Source of the DNA: Limonium bicolor
Taxonomy: Eukaryota; Streptophyta; Magnoliopsida; Caryophyllales; Plumbaginaceae
Length of the DNA: 64,000 nt
Assembly (NCBI GenBank): GCA_023374045.1
Contig: JAIOTZ010000245.1
Span: 1-64,000 of the forward strand
Reading direction: 5' to 3'
The notes beneath the pieces were generated by a model, which made no database searches, was not told the DNA's origin, and saw only the letters and a program-made list of their open reading frames with translations. Below, piece by piece: positions 13,212 through 26,155 of the stretch (the stretch's first letter is position 1; each line of letters starts with the position of its first letter). The position numbers and the translations under genes were made by a program.

Positions 13212-16200
13212 TGTAACACCCCATCCAACAACAACACACTTAACAACAATCTGCAGCGGAAAATATACTTCATCACATTACTTAACTCGTTGGTGTTACA
13301 CGCCGTTAACCACCCACGTGGCTAACAAGGCTATTACATATACGTTGTATCGGTCTGATGGACTATATTCCCGAGCGACTACACATTACTATCCCTTTCC
13401 ATTAACAACTAAACATACACATACCTTCCAACTGTACCGAGTATTTACAAGCTGATGCCGATAACAATTTCGGTCTTACTACACCTACTGTACATATATA
13501 ACTTAAATGATTACCCATGTACAAACGACTACCCCGTCCTACTCTCGAACGGCTTCCAGCTCCTTGTACCTGAAATAGGAAAAAAAGAAGAGAAAGGGTG
13601 GCCCCCCCAAGGGCTCAGCACCTTTGCTGGTATGGTAATCCCGCAGCCCGCATGCTATCGGGCCACGCATAACTATTTGTCGTCTTAGCATGCGGTTGAT
13701 TATATCAGAATCATGCATGTAAACTACAAATACACAACATTACACTGCACAACAATGGCTCATTAAAACAGCCAATTCAACTACACTTAACAAATCACTC
13801 ATTGTGATCTTTAACCCCTAGAGTGTTTCTCCTTTAACGGAGCTACTTCCTTAATAGACGACACATACCCACCAAATCGGGTTATCCTTAAACGCCTCTT
13901 ACAATAAACTGGCATTCATATCCATAATCCACATACTCCACAGTTTAACAACATATCACATCACATCGCAATAAGAATTGCAGCACAACAATAATACATA
14001 ACATAACGGGAACGGTTCCCTTTACGAACCGGCCCAAACATAGTCAGTTCACTTGTAGCCTAGAGAATGTTGCCAGTCTCATGATAAGCTCGTTACATAA
14101 CTCGTTACCGTCTCGTTAAATGAATGGATAACTTAACATAAGGTGTCTCGGATATAGTGATCCAAGCACACCGAACAAACATAAACATAGTATGCCCCTG
14201 TGGCCCGACGTGAGTCAGTAAAATAGCCTTGGTTAAGCTAAAGGGAAGGTTGGAAACCAAATTGGAAAACAACCATAACATACAGAGAGGATCGAACCTG
14301 ATATGACAACGACCCCCATACTCACACGCGTGGCCGGAACAGACCGGACTCCTCACTTCCCCCGTTAGCACTTGTTAGAAGTTTAACATTGAACTTAATA
14401 AACAATCACAAACATTGGGTTAAGTCTTGTTAGACACACACAAGGAAGAGAGAGTCATACATTCACACACAAACATCACACACAACATCACATGACTACT
14501 CACGCATAGCCGTGGTTAGAACGTTCCTTAGGTCGGAAACGTTATTACCGGATACCGTTCTCTTACGTTTACCTAATAATGGTTAACTAGCCTTTCATGC
14601 GCATTTGAGGTTACCGGTATCGGCAAATAAGCACACAACAACTATAACGACTGTAAACTCGTTTCATGATTTATCTTATAACGTGGCAAACATACAGAAA
14701 AACACATTGGCATACAAGCCGGTGTAATCCGGTAGGACACAGGTTGCAAGAAAACCATACCTGTCACCGGAGTCCACTCTATCATGTCCACTTATGTTCC
14801 TCGAACAATTCTCGAACAACTGATAATATTACATGTACTTTTATTAACATCGGGGTAACATGATTGTTTAAAGTCTAATACTCACAACTTATCCCTGTTA
14901 ACTTAGTTAAATAACTTCACATTTTAATCTTGTTTTACTTTTACATTTTAATACAACTTTTCCCCCACTAAATTGTCATTATAACCCACTAGGGTTTACT
15001 ACTTAAACCACACTTAGTTTGTTTTTTTTACATGTTTTGGGCCGTCCGACCCACCGTCCGACCCACAACTGGGTCGGACCGTTCCAGAAACTTTTTCCGT
15101 CTTTCAAGTTTACCTGTCCGACCCATGTCCGACCCAAGACCTCTGGGTCGGACCATTCCAGAAACTCCAACAGGTGAATTAACTGGGGCTGTCCGACCCA
15201 CCCTGGGTCGGACAACATCAGAACTTGTCCAAAACTTGTCAAACTTTCTCCAAACTTCTCCTCAAGCCTCCTAATGTTTCTAACATCATTTGGCACATTT
15301 AACCCTTCATATAACATCCATGAAACTCATTTTATAACTCCATAAACACTTACAATGTTTCTTACCAAAATTCCTAACACTTATAATGTTTTCTCTTTAG
15401 TTCCTCTAAGTGGTGTTTCATAATTATGATAACCACTATGCCAAAAATGTTTCCTTACCATCATAACATCATCTCCCAACATCCTTTCTTACCAACTAAA
15501 TCTCCTTTTTCACATCTTACCTAAACATCATTTATTCCTTGTACATCAACATTACCTAAACCTTAAAAAAACTTCTCCAAGACTTTAATACATCCTCAAA
15601 AACACTCATTGAATTCCTAGAACTTCCAAGATAATACCTAAATCCTTGTATCACTCTAAATCACCTTAATACATGCTTTCTTCCCTAGTAAAGCACTTGT
15701 TCACCTTTAACACTTCCTAGTTCACCAAAACTTATTTAAAACACTTAGAACTTCTTATACATTTTCCCAAATTTTGCCATAGCTTCTCTTGTATATTCTC
15801 ACATCCAAACACTTAGGTTTTTACCTTATTTCATTCAAGAACACCTAAAATCCATCAAGAGTATTCTCACACAACACTCACCAAATTTTACACTACATCA
15901 CAATATAGTGCATAAACTTAAATTGCTTGGCACTTAGGCCCTTAAATAACATGGCTCTTAGGCCCTTAAATTGCATAAACCTTAAACACTGAATTTCCAC
16001 ATAAATAATGCCTTTGACCTGCAATTACATACAACAACACATATGCCCTTTAATAGTTTCCTTGAGAGCATTTTACTAGGTCATTCACCATTGGCTCCTT
16101 AGGTATTTTATCTAGCAAATCAAGCTCATTTTTCCTAAGGCATTTAAACTACATTGGGATAGTTTGTTTACCTCTTTTCCTCTCAAACTTCTTTCTTGTT

Positions 16201-17626
16201 TCCTTGTACCGAAAATCAGCAAGGAGTTTGATCACTTGTCAACTTTCTATTCAATATACATATAAGGGTAATGAGCTTAAGAGTTCACACTTAAACTCAT
16301 ATACAAACCCTAGTTTAACATAAGTGTTTTAATACACTAAAATGATGTTTACCTTTGAATTTGAAAGAGAACTTGAATATGTAACAAGAGAGGACTCCTC
16401 CTTGTCCCTTGAAGATTGAAATGGAGCTATGAAAGAACAAGAGAAGACACCATCAAAGGTGATTCTCGGTTACACACAAAAACAAGAGGGAATGTTGCTT
16501 TTCTTTGATTTTCCTTACCTTGAAGCAAAGGAGAATGTCAAGGCATGAAAAGGTGAGCTCAAGCTCCAACAATGGTGAATCTTCATGGCACCGAAATGGA
16601 GTTCTTGAAGATTTGAAAAGAGAGAAGTGTAGAGCTTGGCCTAACTAAGACAAATATGGTCTTAGAATTTGATTTGGTATATGTAGCTAGAAGATATAAG
16701 AGATTGAAGATGGTGGTGTGAGTGGTGCTGTAGCAAACCGAGAATGAGAAGGGAGAAGAGAGGTTGGAGACCGTGTGAATGAAGAAGGAAGGGAGAATGA
16801 AATGAGGTGTTGCTTTTACAAGATATTTACCTTATAAAGTAGCTTTCTTCTTTTACTTACTTTTCCTTCCTTTCCTTAATTGATTTATTTTACATGTTGG
16901 TGACTCACCATAATAAAAACCGGCCCCCATCTCTACCTAGGGGTATAATAGTCTTTGTTGACCAATTAACTTACTTATATTGACTTATGTTATAAATTTG
17001 CATATTTTGATTACTATTCACAAACTAAGGCACATATTTGTGAAATTTTTGATTTCCCATTGATTTAAACCTCCAGATGTGATACTAAATAGTACACATG
17101 TTAATTAAAGAGTAATGATGGACATTTAGCCATTCAAAACTCATTTACACGACAATTTTCCAAAAATGTGCTTTAAGGCTCCTTAAGGCACATTTTGTGT
17201 TTTAACTCGTTTTCAAGCTTGGTTTTCTTTAGTAATTGATTTAATATGTTCATTAACATATTCATAAGGTATAGATATGACCGTTAGGTCTTATACAAAT
17301 TTATCCCAAGCTTAGAGCACATCTTTGCCCATATTGACTTTAAGGTATTTTCTTGTGTTTTGTTTGGTTTAATTGCCTACCAAGGTTTCCTAAGGACTTA
17401 ATTAGCCTTATTAAATCACAATTGACTATTATTTAGTCTTGGTAAGTTCTTTGGGTCCTAACCAAGTTCACTCCAAGCTTAGAGCATGTTTTTGCTCAAA
17501 CTGTCTTTATGGTACTTTATTGTTTTTACCGTGGTTTAAATTGTACACTGACGTTTCTAAGGCACTTTTTAGCCTTTATATCATAGTTTAGTATTTAAAC
17601 AATATAGCAAGGTTTGGGGTATTTCA
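13212..17626 (-). repeat. E1 5' LTR, 4.4 kb
   Basis: Bounded on the plus strand by tgtaacaccccatcc and ggtttggggtatttca, that is TG...CA. Hairpin H4 is 13305-13313 with 13318-13326. H2 and H3 lie at 13601-13629 (cagcacctttgctg plus a gccc/gggc pair). H1 (gcccgcatgctatcgggc) follows near 13635. Read on the minus strand, the box GGGGCCGGTTTT (about 16917-16926) and a TATA-like element (about 16829-16838) suggest transcription starting near 16800. CTTCAAG|GTAAGG near 16520 is a strong donor-like site downstream of it. Confidence 0.9.
15040..15215 (-). repeat. GGGTCGGAC/GTCCGACCC array in E1 5' LTR
   Basis: Counterpart of the array at 5689-5872, one repeat unit shorter. It also differs at one base that restores gtccgaccc where the other copy has gtcgaccc. 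Confidence 0.8.
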
Positions 17627-18924
17627 GGTAAACCTGGAACTGTTAATCAGTAAGAAAAGAAGGTTGTTTAGTTTATAAGTCCCTTAATTAATCGACACTT
17701 GGAATACCTTAATTATAGGTTACTATTGTGGAATCACTTATTCGAGTTATTTACTGTTCTGCACATACCAGGTACGATTTCTCGTACTCCTATATTTTTA
17801 CTGTTTGACTTGTGGAATGTTTTGGAAAACGCTAACTGACTTTAAGAGGAATTTCTAAAAAGGAAATGGTTGTGTGACTAATTCAGTTTGTGACTAACTG
17901 AGCCTTGAATATGAAACTTATATGGGTATTGGTTCCTTATATTTGGTTACCCCGTTAGACATTGACTGCTTAGGGTTTACGCTTCTGCACTCTGTAGGAC
18001 TGAGTGTTTTGGTATTGCTCTGGGTAGTTAGTGATCTAGTGGGAATTTGGAAGAGGTCAACTTTGGTAAATTCTTCTTTGACTCTGGATATCGTTTCATC
18101 CGTGAGCTGGTTCTTGAGGTTTCGATGTGCGCGTGTCTTTAATGGTAACAGCAGGGGGCTGTATATCCCTCGCCCATAGGGGCATTTATATTTGACAACA
18201 GGGGGTGTATATCCCTCGTCCACCAGGACATTTTTAATATGACAGCAGGGGGCTGTATATCCCTCGTCCATACGGACATTTATATTTGGCGGTGGGGGTC
18301 ATCTCTCCCAGTTGAATTATTCCATTCTTGAGTTATTGGTTCTTGGATCTATTTTATCATTCCTAGTCCTTTGTGACTATCTGAGTCTTTCTACTCCTAA
18401 CGAGATTTGGGTTTAACTAAGGAAATGGACGTTCACTAACACATGATGTGATTTCGTTTCACTAACTTTATCTTTCTGTTATTAACCTTTATTCTTATCT
18501 TGATATCTTGATTTGGTGATTCGTGAAATGCTTTGTTCCTCTGAGTGTTTAAGTGTCTGTTTTCAAGCTATTATTTATTTAAGAGTTGTATTATAAGTTT
18601 GTTTTTGGAGGATCGTACCAGTTCCATTCCAGGGAACTGACCCACCCCACTCGGGGTGGGCTGCTTGGTTTTATCTTGCAGGTACGAGTTATTTTACAGG
18701 TGACCACGAAGAGAATGAGTGACTGGGATGGGATTAGGTTTTGAGAGTTTATATGTTTTATTACTGTTTTACTTTCGTTAAGTTTTCTCGAGGTTCAGGC
18801 CGTGACAGTTGTAATCATTAAGTTGTATTTTGGTGAGGTTTGGTACCGGGTGTTTGGAACCCGATGATCTGTACGCCTTTAGTATTTTATTTCCGCTATA
18901 AATATGTTAAATAGGGGTGTTACA
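17627..18924 (+). mobile_element. Forward LTR fragment, different subfamily
   Basis: The right end is ataggggtgttaca at 18924, the usual terminus, with the ttatttccgctataaat block before it. A paired-hairpin module is at 18620-18660: agttcc with ggaact, then a perfect 8-bp cccacccc/ggggtggg stem. No PBS follows 18924, so it is a solo or 3' LTR fragment. Its left part is cut by E1 at 17626. The rest is non-coding. Confidence 0.6.
18149..18289 (+). repeat. Three 47-bp tandem repeats
   Basis: Units start at about 18149, 18196 and 18243. Each has ca(g/a)caggggg, then gtatatccctcg, then ggacattt or a variant. A minus-strand open frame over this block (17918-18271) reflects the repeat periodicity and is not taken as a gene. 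Confidence 0.75.
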
Positions 18925-19898
18925 TCCAAAGTCTAAATCGCTGGAGTTGTTCGTTGTAGAATTCTGGTTCTGCTAGTCGGTTGATCTTCAGGTTTAAGTT
19001 GTGATTTGATTTTATTCTTCGTTGAATTCCCTCTTTTCCCTATTTGATTTTGGATTCCAGAATCCGGTTGTTCAGTTCTTTGGTTCGCCAATTCAAGTGG
19101 AGATTCGAGGAGGGCATTGTGTCGAGTTGGTCGGGGGTGCGTTGTTTCGGATGTGAGGTAGGTGGTAGGTGGTAGATGGATTTTGTTACATATGTTCACC
19201 TACGGGGGTTTCGATTATTGTTTCCGTGTACGTTTCTTTTGACTCTGTGATTGTGGTGATTTTGGTTGGTTTCTGATGTGAGTTTCGATGCGTTGAAACC
19301 CCATGGGAATGAGCTTTGTTTTGCATATTTTGATATGGATATTGATGCCTTAACAATGGTGGATTTTGGCTATGGAGTTGATTTTGTTCGTCTTCGGATG
19401 TTCGGACATCCGTCCGGACTTGTATGTCCGGACAGGTACCTTAGACATGTGTTTTCTTCGCTTGTTTTGTTGGGTCCGAACAGGATGCAAGGACGGTCTC
19501 TGGGTTTGTAGTTCGACTTGTGTCCGAACTTGCAAGCCCGGACACAAGTCCAGACACCCTCGTATTTTTTTCTCAGACTTTGTCCGGACGTCTCTCTGCT
19601 TTCAAACCAGACATGCATCTGGACTTGTAAGTCCGGAAACATGTCTGGAGATGTTTGATTTTGCAGATTCGGCTTGCGTCCGGACTTGTAGGTCCGGACA
19701 CATGTCCAGACAACCCTTTGTTTTTGCGTAACTCCTTTGTTTGAGCTCCGTTTTACATGCCGTTTACGGTGTTGGATTCCTCTTAGTGTCTTCTATCTAT
19801 TTGACATGTTTTAGCATGTGGATATATATGTTTTGATTTGAAATCCTTTGATATGCTTTGAACTCTGTTTTGCTCTGAACGTGTGTTTCGGCTTCTGA
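18925..19898. other. Unclassified segment with GTCCGGAC array
   Basis: No protein family is recognised. From 19394 to 19712 there are repeated inverted and direct copies of tccggacttgtaggtccggac-like units, some mutated to ccgaac, ccagac or ctggac. The flank near 19735-19760 (gagctccgttttacatgccg) resembles the part of the Athila-like LTRs after their own arrays (34350, 43715: ctccgtttt...gccgtct). It may be a decayed LTR. It is bounded by LTR ends at 18924 and 19899. Confidence 0.4.
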
Positions 19899-22198
19899 TG
19901 TAACACCCCTACCGCTAATCCCATCATTAACAACAAATCGCCTCATTCGTCATTACATTCGCAGCGGAAAATTCCAATACAACGGTGGGTGATACAATGC
20001 TGTTAGCCACCCACGTGACTAACAAGGCCTAATCTAAATACAGTCACAGTCTGATGGACCAGAATTTCCGAGTCATATACATACAAACCAAACTGTACCG
20101 AGTCTATCACATTCTACTTGCCTATAACAAATTCGGTCTTACTATATTTACAATTACATACGTAGTTAAATAAACTACCCATGCTTAGCAGTAATCCCCG
20201 TTCTACTCTCGAACGATGGTCAGCTCCAGTGTACCTGAAAAGTAATGGGTGGCCCCAAAGGGGCTCAGCACCTTTGCTGGCATGGTAATCGTGCAGCCCG
20301 CATACTACCGGGCAACACTCAACTAATTGTCATCTGAACATGCGATTGATTTTATTTAAATCATAACATGAAATGCTATAAACACACAACATGCTCGCAT
20401 CAACAAGTATTTATACAAAGGAATACAATCAACAAGGTTTGCATATCAAGTTCGTTAGATTATATTACCTTGTTCTTTAGGCCTTGAGGGTTTCTACCTA
20501 AATAATGCCTCATTCTTATTAATCAATAACTTATCCACCTTAGTCGGATAGTTTTACTTGTTTTCTTAGATCTAACCCTCTGGTATCGATCTCGTTTTCT
20601 TGATTATTCCACTCTTGAATAATTCTTAAGTCAAGTCTCTTAGGCCACCGGACAGAGACACATATAGATCTCACCCCGGGCTTTACGGTGCTAGTCTTAC
20701 TTCCCCGGTTTTGACCTTACCGGGTCTAGCATGGTCGGAAGGTTCAACTAGAAACCGGAACCACTCTTTTGATTCCTTTTTTTTATCATAACCCATAATA
20801 CCCAACTTATCTCTTTAGACGGATAACCTCTACCAGTCTTACTCCATCGGGCACCACTATGTGGCTCACGGCCTTGACGGGCGCCACTATGTGGTTCACG
20901 GCCCCTGACAAGGGAGTTCAACCATGAAATCGGGAACAATTTCTCTTGTTCCCTCTTTCTTGTATGTGTGACTCACAATCCCCTAACCCACTTTCAGGGT
21001 CAGCAATAATATATACTAGTTAGAAGCATCTCTCTTGATGCCATCTCACAATCTTAGGGAATTTTTCTAAGTCATTGTATTCTCCGATTTAAGGGCCGCC
21101 CCTACACTTCCAATACTTAGAAGTTTTGGTTGTTTTCTCATATTGGGTCGAATCCTCATATAGGAGGTCAACTAGTCATTAAGAAGGGGTTTAATAGCCC
21201 CGTATATCTCTTTTCACGCTTCAAGTGAGTTCATGGAGTTGAACTTTCATTTTTCTCTAGTTGAGAATTCTTATGTGTTTTCCACGTTCAATTATTTCGT
21301 TGATCGACTCTCTCTACGAGTCCCTAACCATAATGTTAATCTATTATGAGTCGGTCTACAGTACTCAGTTAGATCATGAACTCAAACAAGTTTGGTTAGC
21401 ACACATCAGGCATCGAGATATACATAAAATGCAGTAAACATTTTCATGCATTTATCTTATTAGGTCGGTGCATATAAGCAAATAGCACAAAAGACGAGTG
21501 TAACTCGGTAGGACACAGATTACAAGAAAACCATACCTGTCACCTTGACGTTGGCTAGCCTAAGTTGATGATCTCCTAACCATGGCTGTCGTCTCATCTA
21601 AATCACGTTTTCGACGTTGACGCACAAATAATAAATGCTTTGACGATCGATTACATAAACACATATAATACATGCATAACACAGATATCGCTCTTAAACA
21701 GGCAAATCTCACAATTTCTAGACCCAAGGAAACCCTCAGGACGTTCAGACCACACATTCACATACCGCTCACCGTTAAACAATGCTAGTGTGACGTATCA
21801 CGCTTATCCTCTATCTCTTTCGAAGCTCGTATCTTGAACCCGTATCTCTGGAATGTATAACTCTAATATCAATATCCATGTTTCAAGTCTATTTAATCAT
21901 CCCATAATAAGTTCTAACCCTTACCCGTAATTAACCCTTTATTCGATTATTTGCTTAGGTCGGGTCTTTCATTAAATCTCGGGATTTAATTATACTCTAT
22001 AGTCGTAAGAGTATAATATTTAGTAGCGGAATAGTATTTATTACTCAGAGATTTATTTCCTGGTAACCCATGTTATTTATCAAGGTTATTTTGATTTGTG
22101 TATTCGTATACACATATATACATACTGATATATATAGTTCATTACTGTATTCTGTTTGACCGGGTTATTTTTCAGCCTTTGTATATCTATATACTCTC

Positions 22199-22233
22199 TC
22201 TCTCACACACACACCACACACACACACACACCA

Positions 22234-22285
<52 letters not shown>

Positions 22286-22300
22286 CACACACACACACAC

Positions 22301-22355
<55 letters not shown>

Positions 22356-22360
22356 CACCA

Positions 22361-22449
<89 letters not shown>

Positions 22450-22452
22450 ACA

Positions 22453-22483
<31 letters not shown>

Positions 22484-22565
22484 CCCACACACACACACAC
22501 ACACACACACCCACACACACACACACACACACAACACCACACACACACCCACACACAACCACACA

Positions 22566-22596
<31 letters not shown>

Positions 22597-22672
22597 CACA
22601 ACACACCACACCCCCACACACACCCACACACCCACACACCCACACACCCCACACACCCACACACCCACACAC
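22199..22672. repeat. (CA)n microsatellite, ~475 bp, interrupted
   Basis: Long CA tract with scattered ccc and aca interruptions, bordered on the left by ctctctctc and on the right by tatatata. It produces open frames of Thr-His, Cys-Val and similar composition in several frames; none is a gene. The length may be affected by assembly. Confidence 0.95.
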
Positions 22673-24480
22673 TATATATATAGTTTTATTACTATACTTT
22701 TTTGCCATGTTATACTTCACTTTAAATTACATACTATTTTATGTATTGGTCGATTTGACAACTTGGTCAATTTGTGTTGGTTTGGTCAATCTAGTTTGAC
22801 TTGATTAATGTTTCAAGTCAATGTTTCATTATCGTCGATATTTATTTATATCAACTCATACTACATCATAATATAAGACTTTTAATTATATTTTCAACCC
22901 ATGTTTCTTTCCACATTAACCTTATATGATTAATCAACCATATTACATTTTTACCTCATATTATAAATTCATATCATGTAAATGATAAGGTTTCCCCATG
23001 ATTACTTAATTCATTATTTGAAGAACACATTTAATTATTGGGGTCATTTATGCACAAATCTCTTATTAAGAATTCATCTTAATATTATACAAGATACTTT
23101 ATACATCATCACATTCCTTATATTATAAAGTTTCTTACCATATATTATGCTCCCCAAATTTCCAACTTAAGCTCATTATTTATGTGATTGTTCATAAGAT
23201 ATATACCACATTAATTCCTTTATAACATACTCTCTTATACTTTAATATAATGTCACATTATATCATTTTGAACTTTATAAAATATCAGCCCATAGTTTCG
23301 AAAATTCTAAACTAACCCATGACACTTTCGGAAATTTTAATTTCCTCCCCATTCATTTTTGATTATTTACAAAATCAACCCAAACATTATTCTTGTTACA
23401 TTTCTACCCTTATTTAATTTATAACCTAAGATTCTCAAACATTATAATATACATACATTATATATATAACCGAACAACAACAAATTATTTCAGATTTATT
23501 CTTTTCACCACAACTTCTTTTAATTACACATTACCCCTTTTTTATTTTATAAACTTACAAATAAATACCAAACTTTATATTATACATATTAACTTATTTA
23601 ATCTCGAAACTTTCCAAATATTTCCTCAAATAGCTGAACAACCCTTAGGCTGTCCTAATATTGTTTTTCCATCCCAAATTTTCAGTATCTTTACACATTC
23701 ACCCCATAAGTTTTATAAATGTTACATTTTAATATTAAACTATATATTATAACCCTTAAGTTATTAAATCACCAAAATTCACCCAAATCTACCTAATTTA
23801 TGAACAGACCCCTACGTGTCTCTTTAACTTCATTTCAGCTCTTTACTTTTCGGAAATTACATAAACACCCCAAATAGTTTTATAATATCATTTTTAACTT
23901 AACACTTATTAAATTACAAAATCAATTAATTTTATTATTCTAATTTGGTCAAACCTCACATGTGGTCAAGGTTGACCACCCAAATACTCTTTTGACCAGT
24001 ATTTACCATTATTTATGAAATGACCACACTTGTTTCTCTAGTTTTACATTTAGCACTTTAATTTCTTAAAATAGTATTTTTGTTTCTAAAATTCTAAAAC
24101 ATCCCCCCTTACAGTTCTAATATTTATTTGGTACCCTGTATTCCACTTAATTACATTTTGACCCCATTAATAAGTCTTTTGTACATTTAAGTACTATAAG
24201 GTTAATAATTTATTTAAATCATATTATAACCTTATATATAATTTATGCAGCACCTAAGTTCACCAATATTCATCTAAAATGTTCCTAAGTGATCATGTTC
24301 ACTAAAATTAAATTTTGCACCAGAAACTTATATAATTCATTTAACCACCCAAAACTTAAGGAAAAATTCACAAAATGCCACGATTTGAGTTTATAATTCA
24401 CAATATACCACTGTTGTTTTCATAATTCGACTTTAAACATGCTTAAATGTTGTCCAAAATTGATGAAACTTTACATGGAC

Positions 24481-24667
24481 AATGCTAAAGTGTTATATTT
24501 TGGTCCAATATCAAATTTGAAGCTTTTTAAGCTCATATGTGACATGTGGGACCTAATGAACATGTACCAAAATATAACACTTTAGCATTCATCCTCCCTT
24601 TAACATTGCTTTTTTTTATTTGAATTCTCCTAATATGAAATACGTAAGAAAAGAGGGAGGATGAATG
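24481..24667. repeat. Two overlapping inverted repeats
   Basis: aatgctaaagtgttatattt... (24481-24503) is perfectly complementary to 24567-24589, 23 bp. cattcatcctccct (24586-24599) is perfectly complementary to agggaggatgaatg (24654-24667), 14 bp. The second repeat starts inside the last four bases of the first, so the two stems compete. A short direct repeat gaatgggtattagtacaaaaa follows at 24664-24716. It could be a MITE remnant; no TSD was identified. Confidence 0.65.
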
Positions 24668-25250
24668 GGTATTAGTACAAAAAGGAAGAAAGAATGGGTA
24701 TTAGTACAAAAAAAATCATTCTTTTATGCTTTAGGTGTACTTGTTTACTTTTACAATTTTGCTTTATCAAATTTTTCCCTCTCTTTTCTCTTGATTGTTG
24801 GCCGGCTGTAGCATGTATGGGGGGATATTTTAAACTTTTAAAGGCTTAAATAGTGTGACATTAATAATGTGTAAAATGAGTTGTTGTAAGTATTAGGTGG
24901 TATACACATGTGTTATTTTTGTTTAATTGAATATATATAAGTGATTGTTGTAGTTATAATTTAATTTGACTATATAAAATATTTATATAATCGTATAACT
25001 TTATTTGTGATATTAGCACATATATTAATTGTTACATGTAGTATTAATTTTAGGAGTTGATTTCTCCTTAATAATGTTCTCTCTTTGTTTAGAGATTTTT
25101 ATGTATGATTTAGTGTCCATCTTGGACAATACATTTTTATAATAATATTCCATAACGAATGTTGATCATTAGATGGATCAAACCTGATTATTTCCTTTTA
25201 TTTAAATTAATTCCTTATTAATTAAGGTAATTAATGTTTGGGGTATTTCA

Positions 25251-26155
25251 CATCAGGCATGTTGAGGAGTCCCACCCATTGTTCCTTTACCATAACACAC
25301 CCAAAAAAGGTATGATACATGGTATCAATCTTCGAACAAAAACAACATAGGGGGGAGCCTCCTAGTCTTTTAGCAAGATTAGCCAAGCAGGGAACAATAT
25401 TCTTCATGAACTTCCAATGTAACAGTTTGACTCTCGGTCTACACTAAAGGGAATTAATTCTCCTACTGAGCATAGAAGGACTAGAACTAGAAGAAGGGTT
25501 GATAGTCAAAGAGGCAGTCTGATTTGTGAGGTAGACAGACTTGACTGTAAGAATACCATCCTTTATGAAGTGCCAGATCCAATTATCTGTAACTTGGTTA
25601 GAAATACTGATTTTCCTGATCTCATCTACAGTTATTAGAGCCAGTAGGTCTAGGATTGAAGGGTTTGAATGAGAAAGGTCTAGGAATCCAAGGGTCCTCC
25701 CACATGAGAGTGTCTTTTCCATTCCCTATCTTCTTCCTAATTCCTTTTTTAATAACTCCAAACCAGAGACAATAGAATTCCAAATAGAACTGCCTTGTTT
25801 CTTTTCTTAGCTTGAAGCAGATCTACCTAAGGAAAGTAAATAGCTTTTAAAGTCTTGGAGACTACGGTATTCGAGTCTGTCAATAGGAACCAGGCCTGCT
25901 TAGATAGCAAAGCCTTGTTAAAGGACTCTTCCTATTTGAATCCCACACCTCCCAAATCCTTACTCTTACAGACTTCCTCCCATTTAACCCAGTGCATACT
26001 CCTTTTGTCCAAATTTCCTCCCCACCAGATTAAGGCCAAAAAAGAGTTAATTTTATCAATTATTCCTTTAGGAAGAAGGAAAAGAGACATAGGAAATGCT
26101 GGGATTGACTAAAGCACACTAGACACCAGAATGATATTCCAGCTTGGGACATTGG
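25251..26155 (-). pseudogene. LINE (non-LTR) ORF2 C-terminal fragment
   Basis: The minus strand encodes the end of a plant LINE reverse transcriptase polyprotein. In order: the thumb-region phrase around PAFPMSLFLLPKGIIDKIN (about 26110-26030), then WWGGN and KSKDLGGVGF, then the GNGKDTLMWEDPW motif (about 25740-25690), then WIWHFIKDGILTVKSVY (about 25590), and finally a zf-RVT-like region with CFC and a downstream H...C (about 25400-25270). A stop codon lies just before PAFPMS and the frame changes at least once, so it is dead. Both ends are cut by LTR insertions: the solo LTR at 25250 and Athila-like LTR A at 26156. Confidence 0.85.

Larger units (their letters stand above)
4679..17626 (-). 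mobile_element. E1: non-coding Tekay-like LTR retrotransposon (LARD type)
   Basis: Two nearly identical long repeats, 4679-8289 and 14031-17626, flank a 4.9 kb interior. On the minus strand the order is 5' LTR (13212-17626), tRNA-iMet PBS, interior, PPT, 3' LTR. No gag, protease, RT or integrase motif can be read in the interior on either strand, so this is a large retrotransposon derivative that would depend on proteins supplied in trans. The 3' LTR lacks the last ~820 bp present in the 5' LTR, because a forward LTR abuts it at 4678. The interior resembles that of element B (39973 onward) on the opposite strand, so both belong to one non-autonomous family. Confidence 0.85.
19899..25250 (-). 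mobile_element. Solo LTR, Tekay-like, 5.35 kb
   Basis: The plus strand starts tgtaacacccctaccg and ends ttggggtatttca, the TG...CA termini of the family. The hairpins H4 (20002-20010 with 20015-20023), H3 (gccccaaaggggc, 20252-20264) and H2 (cagcacctttgctg, 20266-20279) are in place. No PBS lies before 19899 and no PPT after 25250, so it is a solo LTR. The flanks (tctga before, catca after) do not match, so it may be a product of recombination between elements. A CA microsatellite makes up part of the extra length. AT-rich non-coding sequence otherwise. Confidence 0.75.

Noticed and set aside
17918..18271. 117-codon minus frame with repeated DEGYT
   Set aside because: It simply translates the 47-bp tandem repeats of an LTR.
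19394..19712. Regular palindromic repeats resembling a CRISPR array
   Set aside because: Spacers are irregular, repeats diverge, and the context is plant LTR sequence.
22098..22799. Open frames of 155-233 codons on both strands
   Set aside because: They are translations of the CA microsatellite (Thr-His or Cys-Val repeats) with no start context or family resemblance.
25855..26112. 85-codon forward frame
   Set aside because: Shadow of the LINE reverse transcriptase on the other strand.
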